Positions 1-6,590 of a stretch of 7,187 bases of DNA are shown piece by piece (positions within the stretch are counted from its first letter, which is position 1; each line of letters opens with the position of its first letter). Under the pieces are notes generated by a model. It was not told where the DNA came from, searched no databases, and saw nothing but the letters and a program-made list of their open reading frames with translations. Made by a program: the position numbers and the translations under genes. The stretch is from assembly GCA_002343335.1 (NCBI GenBank), contig DDSI01000173.1, positions 1-7,187 of the forward strand, in the 5' to 3' direction. The DNA comes from Bacteriovoracaceae bacterium UBA2394. GTDB lineage: Bacteria > Bdellovibrionota > UBA2394.

Positions 1-2919
1 GCCTCCTTCGGGGTTGAGCTTTTGACTGCGAATAGCGGAACGATAGCGGGAGCGATTCGATTTGTTTCGAATGATATTGATGAAGCCGCATTCACGATTA
101 AGTATTTCGGCTCCGTATGCTCGCCATCTCAGGACCTCACCTCCGGAATCGCCACTGTATTTAAGGATGGCAATTTTACATCGGCACCGTATTCTTACAA
201 ACCCACGTACGAAATCTGCCTCTTTAACTTGGGACAATATGATGCCAATGGACAAATGAGCGTCCCCGGCGATGGAACTCTAAGTGGAAAATATTTAAGC
301 ACCCAGATTATTTCTTTGGACGAACGGAATCCCACCCTTTACGGCTCTCTTGGACCGGTCTCGGATTTGAATTCTGCATCGAATGATTTTCGAATCGATT
401 ACACCGGAGCATCTCAAAACAATAAACGAGTAGGAATCTTACAAAGTGCCCAAGCGCAATCCTATGCTTGGGTCGATCTCTATCGAACTCGATTTTTAAA
501 TGACTCCTTTATCGAATCGCTCAACCTTCCATCGAATCTCTCCAACAATTTAAAATATCTCCAGTATCGTCCAGACCTTCAAGGCGCAATTAATCTTAGA
601 AAACCTGATTTTGCTTCTGTCGAAAACTTAGACCCCAATGGACTCCTTATTGGGTATGCAGGAAATAACATCGAAGGATTTGTCCGCACACGAGGGAGTT
701 TCTCTGGATTTGATTCTCTTCCGCCCCTTGCGGCGATCTTTGATGCAGAAGCTTCTATGGGTGACTATGCGGGACTCGCCGCGCAGTGGATCGTGGGATT
801 TAACACTCCTTGGACCTTTTCATTTTCCAATTGGCAAAATAACATTCTCGCTCCACTGAACGATGCCATCTCTAATTTTGAAGCGCATCGCTTCACGGGA
901 AACTCAGAAATCTACAAGTCAGGCTGGTTTAGCGTACGCTCCTCTGAGAACATTCCTTGCGACGGAACCAATGTCGCTTGTGACAAAGGCTATAACCTTA
1001 AAAATGTCATGATGTTTGATGAAGCCGTCTCCAATGCCGACGGCGTCTTTCCCTATCACCAAGCAGGACAAAATCCTTGGACGGGATGGCAATTTGGACA
1101 AGGCCCCTCGGATGAAGAAATCGCCGCACTCTTCTTTAACGGTGTTCTTTACGACATTGAATATGAACTCGGTTTAGGCACAGAAAAAACTGCGCAACTG
1201 CTTTGGAAATCCATCTCCCTCATCACCAATGGCTCTACTTATACCGTACGAAATTGGGGTGCGACTCTTCAACAAGCCGCTCGAGAGCTCTGGCCCGTGC
1301 CAGGAAATCCCTCTCAAAGCATTTATGAAAATTCTCTCAAAGAACTCCTCGCCTCTCGAGGAATCCCCCTGAATGGCCTTCCGGATTTTCGCACGAATCT
1401 TCCCACGGCCGTCGTCGCTTCGAGTCATCCTTCCGTGCAGCCCAATGCCAGCTCTCACGGACTTTTCTCCGCGGGTCAAACGACTTACACTCACCCCACT
1501 TCCGCCAACTACATGGCTTATCAATTTTTTAAACATTCGAAGTACGGACCCTGCGACAAATTGGAAATTACCGATGGAACTTTCACCGGTGGAAATTACA
1601 ACAACAATGGAACTTTCTATATTTCTTTGAAAGATCGAGAGCTCAGCAATCTCGTTCTCTTTGTCCCAGGCAATTTCATGCGACTGCAAAGCTTTCGAGG
1701 TCGATGTGCGAATGAAAATACTGCCACCTACTGGGAAGACACGCGTCCCTTTGGCTTCCGCATCCTTAAAGCCACTCCCAATGGATTTTCTTTTGCCGCA
1801 CTCTTAAATGGCGAAACCGCTACTCACAAAAACTATCATTTGGAAATTGTAGACCCCTCCACTCAAACTTTAGGCGAAGCAACCTATTCTTGGGTCATTT
1901 CGGATTTTAAAGGCAATGTCGTGTCGGGCTCAGGCACTTCTCTCGATGCTAGCCTTCTTAAAAATGAACCCATCCAAATCTCCATCACGCGCACTCGAAA
2001 CTCAATCGTCGATACACTGACCATGACCGATCGCTCCAACGATCTCAACCGATCCGCTTCCCAAGCTTTCGTAAGGGATCTCGTGAGTGCGCCGCTTGCG
2101 CCGACAGCACCAATCCTCACGGCGGGAAGCGATACGGGAATTTCTCAAACCGATGGAATCACAAATGACATAACGCCCACCTTCTTCGGTCTTGCGCAAA
2201 TCGGCGCACTCGTAAAACTGTACGTCGATAGCGTGGAAGTCGGCTCCGCGATTGCGTCCGATGGCACTTACACCATCACCACGCCCGCTCTTACAGAGGG
2301 CGTGAAATCAGTGCAGGCTATTGCCACTTTTGGTGCGGCTCCATCTCCCAATTCCGTGGCCTCTCAAATCACCATCGATACAACGGCGCCCTATATTGCG
2401 AGTCAGTCATTCGAACGATTGGACCGCTTGGCGGCAAATTTTACCTTCTCCGAAGATGTCGGGCAGTCGATTGCCGCGGAGGATTTTGTCTTGTTCAATC
2501 GCAATACACTGACAACCAACGCCGATTGGACCGTGACTCCTCAGTATAATTTTTCCACGAATGAGGTTTCTGCTCTCATCAAAGGCACCACGTCCGGCGC
2601 AAATCTTCTTCCAAATGCTCACTGGCGCCTCACGCTCTTAAGTTCAGGTATTACAGATCGTGCGGGAAACGAGCTTACGGCGGGATACGCGTTCACCTTC
2701 CCGTTTCTCGGTGGTGACGCCAACCAAGATGGGAGAGTGAATGCTATGGATTTTAGTTCCTTAGCTTCAAACTTTGGAGGCAACCCTCGAAATTATATGC
2801 AGGGAGATTTCAACTACGACAAGAAGGTCGACATTTCGGATTTTAGTATTCTCGCGGCATTTTTTAATTTCACTTTGCCGCCACCTCAAGATCCCGAAGT
2901 CGGGCCGTCGTTGCCTTAA
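1..2919 (+). CDS. Large exported protein, 5'-truncated: degenerate gluzincin-like region, Ig-like domains, C-terminal dockerin type I pair
   Basis: The frame is open from base 1, so the 5' end, with any signal peptide, lies outside the window. The TTG at 22 is probably internal; numbering below starts there (965 residues). Residues about 140-430 follow the layout of M4/M36-type peptidases: a 'SYAWVDLYRTRF' helix, a 'GDYAGL' stretch near 247, then a helical segment at 366-425 ('YDIEYELGLG', ending 'AARELWP'). No HExxH is present and the later catalytic His is not evident, so an inactive peptidase fold is inferred. A beta-rich region follows. Residues 691-790 are a bacterial Ig-like repeat ending 'IDTTAP', and 790-895 look like an SbsA-type Ig domain ('FTFSEDV', 'ITDRAGNEL'). 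Residues 899-910 and 929-940 are two dockerin-type calcium loops. Six cysteines (33, 66, 313, 320, 511, 562) could form three disulfides, which suits an extracytoplasmic protein. The Ig/dockerin end is well supported; the peptidase relation is tentative. Confidence 0.85.
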   Translation, partial: ASFGVELLTANSGTIAGAIRFVSNDIDEAAFTIKYFGSVCSPSQDLTSGIATVFKDGNFTSAPYSYKPTYEICLFNLGQYDANGQMSVPGDGTLSGKYLSTQIISLDERNPTLYGSLGPVSDLNSASNDFRIDYTGASQNNKRVGILQSAQAQSYAWVDLYRTRFLNDSFIESLNLPSNLSNNLKYLQYRPDLQGAINLRKPDFASVENLDPNGLLIGYAGNNIEGFVRTRGSFSGFDSLPPLAAIFDAEASMGDYAGLAAQWIVGFNTPWTFSFSNWQNNILAPLNDAISNFEAHRFTGNSEIYKSGWFSVRSSENIPCDGTNVACDKGYNLKNVMMFDEAVSNADGVFPYHQAGQNPWTGWQFGQGPSDEEIAALFFNGVLYDIEYELGLGTEKTAQLLWKSISLITNGSTYTVRNWGATLQQAARELWPVPGNPSQSIYENSLKELLASRGIPLNGLPDFRTNLPTAVVASSHPSVQPNASSHGLFSAGQTTYTHPTSANYMAYQFFKHSKYGPCDKLEITDGTFTGGNYNNNGTFYISLKDRELSNLVLFVPGNFMRLQSFRGRCANENTATYWEDTRPFGFRILKATPNGFSFAALLNGETATHKNYHLEIVDPSTQTLGEATYSWVISDFKGNVVSGSGTSLDASLLKNEPIQISITRTRNSIVDTLTMTDRSNDLNRSASQAFVRDLVSAPLAPTAPILTAGSDTGISQTDGITNDITPTFFGLAQIGALVKLYVDSVEVGSAIASDGTYTITTPALTEGVKSVQAIATFGAAPSPNSVASQITIDTTAPYIASQSFERLDRLAANFTFSEDVGQSIAAEDFVLFNRNTLTTNADWTVTPQYNFSTNEVSALIKGTTSGANLLPNAHWRLTLLSSGITDRAGNELTAGYAFTFPFLGGDANQDGRVNAMDFSSLASNFGGNPRNYMQGDFNYDKKVDISDFSILAAFFNFTLPPPQDPEVGPSLP
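2716..2871 (+). other. Dockerin type I duplicated calcium-loop domain at the C-terminus of the large exported protein
   Basis: Two 12-residue EF-hand-like loops lie 30 residues apart. The first has D899, N901, D903, N907 and D910, followed by 'FSSLASNFGG'. The second has D929, N931, D933, D937 and D940, followed by 'FSILAAFFN'. The repeated loop-plus-helix is the hallmark of dockerin type I modules. In the second loop the usual glycine at position 6 is lysine (K934). In clostridia such domains bind cohesins. In planctomycetes and related bacteria they commonly end large secreted proteins where the partner is not established, so cellulosome function should not be assumed. A short proline-rich tail ('TLPPPQDPEVG') follows, with no PEP-CTERM or LPXTG sorting signal. 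Confidence 0.85.
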
Positions 2920-4064
2920 TTTTCAAAAGCGATGACTCGAAATCCCCCGAGTCCGTCTGCGAGGAAAATTGTGTTCGTGCCATTCACTTTATCAATTTGA
3001 ACATTGTTGGCACTTCCCCGATCGTCAGGAAAATCAAAGTGACCCATCACATCGGGACGGTCGGGCCGCGAAATATCGGCAACCCACAATCCAGCATCTC
3101 CTTGGGCAAGGAACAACAACTCGCAGTAGAGGTCCAAACCATTGCCCGTTCCTTTCAAAGGCTCATGCGCAATGATTCGATCTGAACGAAAAGAAAAAAT
3201 ATTCAATCCCGATTGATCTGCATTCGTAATTAACAAGTTATCATCCGCTACCATGCGGCCGGGCGCGAAGGACGGATCCAAACTAAATTGGGCAATATTT
3301 TCGAACTTGGCGCCCTTAAAAAGATGCGTGCCCTTCTTTCCACTTAATGAATATGTTTCTCCATTCGCGCGCACCACGGAAAGAATCCCTGAGAGGGCAT
3401 GTTCTCCTACGATTTTCGGAGCGGAGGGTTTCGAAATATCTACGCGTATCACACCGGCGTTGTCGCCTGAAGCGATGTACGCCGTGCTTTTTTCGATCGC
3501 AATGCTACTCGCGTAATATCCAGGCAAGTTCACGCGCCCCACCTCTGCAAAGGCTTTCGGAGAAGACACATCCATCACCACAATCACGGCCCCCTCATGC
3601 TCGCCGGAGGAAGCGCCGACGAGATAGGCGTATTTTCCTGACACGGCGACATCGCCAAACTCTGTATTTTCAAATGACACGCTCGCGTGAATGTCAGCCC
3701 ATGAACCTTTTTTTACATAGACGAGATCTACTTGTCCTTCTGCGCTGTCACCCACCATCGCGTAGGTGACCACTGCAAACTGCTGATAGAAATCAAAGCT
3801 CGTGGCTTGCAGATACTCACCCGATACCGAACCTTTCGGGGCCTCCACGGAAGCGAGATATTTAAATTTAATACGATCGCCTAAGTCGGACTTGGCGGAA
3901 TCGCTGCTCAACGACAGGGCTTGTTCCTGCAACGTCACACGCGGGTGGAGATGAGTGGGAATAGACTCTGGAGTACTCGTCTCATTGGCATTCGGTTCAA
4001 TCGACTCACCGCATGCCGAAAGCGCTAAAGCGCCGAATAAACCCCAAAATTGGATCCGTCCCAT
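2916..4064 (-). CDS. LVIVD-repeat beta-propeller lipoprotein
   Basis: This 382-residue protein starts with a lipoprotein signal: hydrophobic residues 5-15, then lipobox L15-S16-A17-C18, with C18 the predicted lipidated residue and a low-complexity linker after it. The body carries LVIVD-type blade repeats of the form 'hxVxDISxPxxPxxVG', best seen at 161-176, 206-220 and 326-341, with weaker copies near 286-301 and at the C-terminus ('GGFRVIAFEN'). LVIVD repeats form surface or periplasmic beta-propellers, usually thought to bind partners; no catalytic motif is visible. The ATG is supported by an almost consensus ribosome site, AAGGCGGTGA, about 6 nt upstream, the strongest in the window. It is the last of three minus-strand genes, 87 bp after the phosphatase gene, and could have its own promoter there. 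Its TAA overlaps the stop of the convergent exported-protein gene. Confidence 0.85.
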   Translation of the reverse strand: MGRIQFWGLFGALALSACGESIEPNANETSTPESIPTHLHPRVTLQEQALSLSSDSAKSDLGDRIKFKYLASVEAPKGSVSGEYLQATSFDFYQQFAVVTYAMVGDSAEGQVDLVYVKKGSWADIHASVSFENTEFGDVAVSGKYAYLVGASSGEHEGAVIVVMDVSSPKAFAEVGRVNLPGYYASSIAIEKSTAYIASGDNAGVIRVDISKPSAPKIVGEHALSGILSVVRANGETYSLSGKKGTHLFKGAKFENIAQFSLDPSFAPGRMVADDNLLITNADQSGLNIFSFRSDRIIAHEPLKGTGNGLDLYCELLFLAQGDAGLWVADISRPDRPDVMGHFDFPDDRGSANNVQIDKVNGTNTIFLADGLGGFRVIAFEN

Positions 4065-4069
4065 ATAGA

Positions 4070-4079
4070 TTCACCGCCT
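4070..4079 (-). promoter_or_regulatory. Strong Shine-Dalgarno site of the lipoprotein gene
   Basis: On the minus strand the sequence AAGGCGGTGA lies about 6 nt before the ATG at 4064. It differs from the full anti-16S complement AAGGAGGTGA by one base. It fixes the lipoprotein start and stands out because the other genes here have weak sites or none. Confidence 0.7.
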
Positions 4080-4124
4080 TTAGTCACTCTAGAAGCGGAG
4101 CGAGAATGGTGCGGAGTGTCGATA

Positions 4125-4137
4125 TTCACAATGTGAA
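4125..4137. promoter_or_regulatory. Palindrome TTCAC-AAT-GTGAA upstream of the lipoprotein gene
   Basis: A perfect 5-bp inverted repeat with a 3-bp centre sits in the 87 bp gap between the phosphatase stop and the lipoprotein start, about 60 bp before the ATG. No T-tract follows on either strand, so it does not look like an intrinsic terminator. It could be an operator half-site pair. Arms this short can occur by chance. Confidence 0.2.
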
Positions 4138-4151
4138 GAATTCGAGTGATT

Positions 4152-4940
4152 TCAACTATGCAAAAAGTCGCGAACGATTTTTAAGATTGCATCTCCCCTA
4201 GCGGGATGACAACCGATGAGCGATGCTCGCTCTCGTTTACCTGAAAAAGGCTTTCCTTCGAAATCCATCACGAGTCCACCGGCTTCTTGAAGAAGAAGTA
4301 TACCGGGATACAGGTCCTCAGCTTCGTTATCGAAGACCACCATTCCGTCAATCTGACCTTCCGCGATCAAGGCCCAGTTGAGCACAGGGGCCCAAAAACG
4401 AAGCAGCCGTTTTACATTTCTCTGCACATGGATTTGGAAGCGAAGCACTTCGTCTTTGTTGTTCACGACATGGCCTTGCGCCCAACCGAGTGTAAGAGGC
4501 TTCGACGCTTCATTCAGCGGAGAAAGTTTTAGAGGAGCGCCATTCACTGTGGCACCCTTGTCCTTTTCAGCCACATAGAGTTGGTCCAAAGGAGAATGAT
4601 AAATGAAAGACAGTGCCAGCTGATTCTCAATAAAAACACTGATGCCCACGCCGAAAAGTGGAATTCCAATCGCAAAATTATTCGTACCATCAAGCGGATC
4701 GACCACCCAAAGCACACGTGCGTCTTTGGTCCCCACGAGCCCGCACTCCTCTGAATGAACTGCGTGATCGGGATAGGCGCTCAAAATCCCATCTACGATT
4801 ATCTTTTCTGCGGCATGATCCACTTCCGTGACCAAGTCCCCCGACGCACTCTTTTGCTGAGCGACAAACTGCTTAGTTTTAAATTTACTCCATGCCAATT
4901 GACCTGCTTCGCGAGCCAGACGAGCTCCAAGTTCTTTCAT
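4152..4940 (-). CDS. Inositol monophosphatase family protein
   Basis: This 262-residue protein has the usual length and motif order of the IMPase/SuhB family, Mg-dependent phosphatases that hydrolyse inositol phosphates or related sugar and nucleotide phosphates. Visible are 'GDLVTEVD' (D35, T38, D41), 'HSEECG' (E64 as likely metal ligand), the signature 'WVVDPLDGTNNF' (D81, L83 backbone, D84) and, near the C-terminus, 'EAEDLYPG' followed by 'EAGG'. D209 matches the third metal-binding Asp, but the common Trp before it (the 'WD' motif) is Glu, and the usual G-S/T-A-A-L-D stretch is 'WAPVLNWA' (183-190). Metal ligands are kept, so activity is likely; the substrate may differ from inositol phosphate. 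The gene lies 17 bp after the small membrane-protein gene, probably co-transcribed. The ATG at 4940 fits family N-termini, although no purine-rich ribosome site precedes it. Exact substrate subfamily is not assignable. Confidence 0.92.
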   Translation of the reverse strand: MKELGARLAREAGQLAWSKFKTKQFVAQQKSASGDLVTEVDHAAEKIIVDGILSAYPDHAVHSEECGLVGTKDARVLWVVDPLDGTNNFAIGIPLFGVGISVFIENQLALSFIYHSPLDQLYVAEKDKGATVNGAPLKLSPLNEASKPLTLGWAQGHVVNNKDEVLRFQIHVQRNVKRLLRFWAPVLNWALIAEGQIDGMVVFDNEAEDLYPGILLLQEAGGLVMDFEGKPFSGKRERASLIGCHPARGDAILKIVRDFLHS

Positions 4941-4957
4941 GATGAAGGAGAGTTAGC

Positions 4958-5341
4958 CTACGAAATATGGAAAGAAAACAAAATGCGGCAAAAACAGATC
5001 ATCCACACGAAGACCAAAATAAAATAGATGATCCCATTCACAACTTCCGGGCTCCAATTCACACCGAAAATCTGCCTTAAGAGTTCTCGAATAAATAGTT
5101 GTTCCTGCGCTTTCGGCAATAATTTCGAGAGATTACCTTCACGAAGTCGCTGTTCTAATAGGGTGAGGACGCAGCGATTTCGATTTGTTTTCCAGTGCAA
5201 TACCACGAGAGGTAAGAAAAAAATTCCAACCCAGGCAGCCCATTTCCAAGGAATCATCCAAACCGTGATCATGAAGATCGTTAAGAGGAGATGTACCAGC
5301 CAAACACCTGTCGCGACCACCTCCCTGCTCCGCGGCGTCAT
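4958..5341 (-). CDS. Small membrane protein with HWxTNxNxCxLTxLE motif, unknown function
   Basis: I chose the ATG at 5341 (127 residues); a TTG at 5356 would add five residues. Neither has a strong ribosome site. Three hydrophobic segments are visible: about 9-30, 33-50 and 98-122. Directly after the second comes H49-W50-x-T52-N53-x-N55-x-C57-x-L59-T60-x-L62-E63, then a charged amphipathic stretch (64-90). A 'C-x-L-T-x-x-E' motif at the end of a membrane helix recalls DUF2784-like small membrane proteins, but I cannot confirm membership. The hydrophobic pattern and motif make a real gene far more likely than the overlapping plus-strand frame at 5028-5417, which has no recognisable features. 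It is first of three minus-strand genes and diverges from the SH3/barrel gene. Its function is not known. Confidence 0.75.
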   Translation of the reverse strand: MTPRSREVVATGVWLVHLLLTIFMITVWMIPWKWAAWVGIFFLPLVVLHWKTNRNRCVLTLLEQRLREGNLSKLLPKAQEQLFIRELLRQIFGVNWSPEVVNGIIYFILVFVWMICFCRILFSFHIS

Positions 5342-5361
5342 GGATTCTCGTACCAAAGAAA

Positions 5362-5376
5362 ACTTACTCTGTAAGT
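5362..5376. promoter_or_regulatory. Perfect palindrome ACTTAC-TCT-GTAAGT in the divergent intergenic region
   Basis: A 6-bp perfect inverted repeat with a 3-bp centre lies in the 80 bp gap between the divergent membrane-protein gene (start 5341) and SH3/barrel gene (start 5422). It is 20 bp from the first start and 45 bp from the second. This is a plausible place for a dimeric regulator to act on either gene. No convincing sigma-70 boxes could be paired with it, so its role is inferred from position and symmetry alone. Confidence 0.3.
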
Positions 5377-5421
5377 CTTTCTCTATTTACATCTTAAGAG
5401 CGCGCCCCCTACGCTAGGCAC

Positions 5422-6216
5422 ATGAGTTTATTTCGTTTGTTTCTTGCGGCAGCTTTTTGGATGGTGATTACGGCAACTTCCGAGGTGAAGGCGGAATCGG
5501 CGCTTACAAAATCCGATGTCGCACTCACGCTTTTTCCGGAATCAAATTCTGAAATCGTTCAATCTTTGCCTAAAGGAACCGCGGTCGAAGTTTTACAGGA
5601 AACGAATGGATGGACGCTGGTTCAGTTTTCCACGAAGGGAAAAACGGCGAAAGGCTGGGTGAATTCTAACCAACTCCTTCGCGCGGATGATGCGCCTGCC
5701 GGAAAAACGACAATGGGTCGAACCTACGCCAATCCCGCATTCAAACCTGTAGCGGAACCTCAATTTAATTATCGAGATGACGGCTTTCGATTCAGCATCG
5801 CGGTGAATCCCGTACTCCTTCTATTTCCGTCACTCGATTTGCAATTGGGTTTTCAATTTCACCCACATTTTCGTTTAAATATTGAGCCCATCGTATGGGC
5901 ATGGGCTTGGGACGACGATGGGTTAGACGGCGCGCTTTACGGCGGCGCACTCACAGGAACATTTTTTATCGATCCTTGGCAGGGTTGGTATGTGGAACCT
6001 GGATTTTTGGGTTTACGAGGGAGCTCGAGTGGATGGATCACGGGAGGACAAGTGATCGGGGGTTATGAACATCATTGGGCTTCCGGACTATTTACGAACA
6101 TGGGGCTTGGCGCTGGCGTGGCCTACTTCAACGATGATTCAGATGACAGCTTTTGGGATTTTGATGGCGTTTATCCCATAGTCACGTTCAACCTATTCCT
6201 GGGATATCAGTTCTAA
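5422..6216 (+). CDS. Exported bacterial SH3 domain protein with C-terminal outer-membrane beta-barrel-like region
   Basis: This is a 264-residue protein. Residues 1-24 form a signal peptide (R5, hydrophobic 6-18, cleavage likely after V-K-A24). Residues 27-88 are a bacterial SH3 domain: 'ALTLFPESNSEIVQSLPKGT' is the usual 'lR.gps.....l.kGt' opening, and 'GWTLVQF...GWVNSNQLL' the closing strands. Such domains often bind peptidoglycan or periplasmic partners. Residues about 120-264 alternate in beta-strand fashion, are rich in Gly and aromatics, and end 'TFNLFLGYQF', a terminal Phe with alternating hydrophobics as in outer-membrane barrels recognised by BamA. A periplasmic SH3 plus a small barrel of about eight strands is inferred. 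Acidic runs (164-166, 'DDDG', and 238-242) may be external loops. It diverges from the membrane-protein gene and converges with the next gene, with only 10 bp between their stops. The upstream AGG at 5416-5418 is a poor ribosome site. Confidence 0.85.
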   Translation: MSLFRLFLAAAFWMVITATSEVKAESALTKSDVALTLFPESNSEIVQSLPKGTAVEVLQETNGWTLVQFSTKGKTAKGWVNSNQLLRADDAPAGKTTMGRTYANPAFKPVAEPQFNYRDDGFRFSIAVNPVLLLFPSLDLQLGFQFHPHFRLNIEPIVWAWAWDDDGLDGALYGGALTGTFFIDPWQGWYVEPGFLGLRGSSSGWITGGQVIGGYEHHWASGLFTNMGLGAGVAYFNDDSDDSFWDFDGVYPIVTFNLFLGYQF

Positions 6217-6226
6217 ATTTCGCGTC

Positions 6227-6487
6227 CTAATCCTTGGTCTTCAAACGACTGTCGTTGGCTTTGATGAACGACTGAATTTCTTCCGTCATCCCGAGCAACT
6301 TGGTCCATTGCTCCTTATATAAGGTGACGGGAAATCGACCGAGGCCGTAGACGGACACTGCGCCCTTCTCACTCACCTTCAAGGACAATGCTCCGCGACC
6401 TGGGCGGGCGGATTGCTTTAGATTTTCGTTTTCGGCTTTTAATCGTTCAAGTTCGGCTCTTAAATCGGCATCACTTTCAGTCATCAT
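6227..6487 (-). CDS. Small coiled-coil protein with conserved-looking 'VYGLGRFPVTLYKEQW' C-terminal motif
   Basis: This 86-residue protein probably acts in the cytoplasm: no signal peptide or membrane segment is seen. Residues 8-25 form a short leucine-zipper coiled coil ('LRAELERLKAENENLK'). After a basic Gly/Arg linker (27-32), residues 34-77 form a compact unit containing 'KVSEKGAVSVYGLGRFPVTL' and 'YKEQWTKLL'. I recall similar short proteins with this motif in several bacterial groups as uncharacterised hypotheticals, so the gene is probably real and conserved, but I know no function. Two ATGs are adjacent (6487 and 6484). The AGG just upstream is 1 nt from the first and 4 nt from the second, so the second ATG (85 residues) may be used. 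The coiled coil suggests self-association or partner binding. Confidence 0.8.
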   Translation of the reverse strand: MMTESDADLRAELERLKAENENLKQSARPGRGALSLKVSEKGAVSVYGLGRFPVTLYKEQWTKLLGMTEEIQSFIKANDSRLKTKD

Positions 6488-6590
6488 GCCTGCGAAACTA
6501 ATGGGGCAGCAGAATGATGGCTAGCAATAGTTAAGTCATTGAAACGCCTAAGATTTGCCTTAATGCCGCGGGGGAACGGATTTTGCAACT

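Noticed and set aside
22..24. TTG as the true start of the large exported protein.
   Set aside because: The frame is open upstream to base 1 and no signal peptide follows the TTG, although the protein is clearly an exported type, so the gene most likely begins before the window.
1174..1689. 171-residue minus-strand frame within the large exported gene.
   Set aside because: It lies fully inside a frame with clear domain structure on the other strand and shows no recognisable features.
2893..2904. Short stem CCCGA-AG-TCGGG near the end of the exported-protein gene.
   Set aside because: The loop is only 2 nt and no T run follows directly, so it is probably coincidental coding sequence.
2934..2953. 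Hairpin GACTCG / CGAGTC with an 8-nt loop near the convergent stops, considered as a terminator.
   Set aside because: It lies inside the lipoprotein coding sequence and lacks an adjacent T-tract on either strand; the nearest TTTT on the minus strand is separated from the stem.
3347..3769. 140-residue plus-strand frame inside the lipoprotein gene.
   Set aside because: Its composition is Arg/Ser/His-rich without domains, typical of an antisense shadow.
5028..5417. 129-residue plus-strand frame opposite the small membrane-protein gene.
   Set aside because: It has no recognisable motif or hydrophobic pattern, and the minus-strand frame has membrane segments and a coherent motif.
6539..6564. Possible promoter TTGAAA with TGC-CTTAAT upstream of the zinc-finger gene.
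   Set aside because: The spacer is only 14 bp and the -10 matches 4 of 6 bases, too weak to call.
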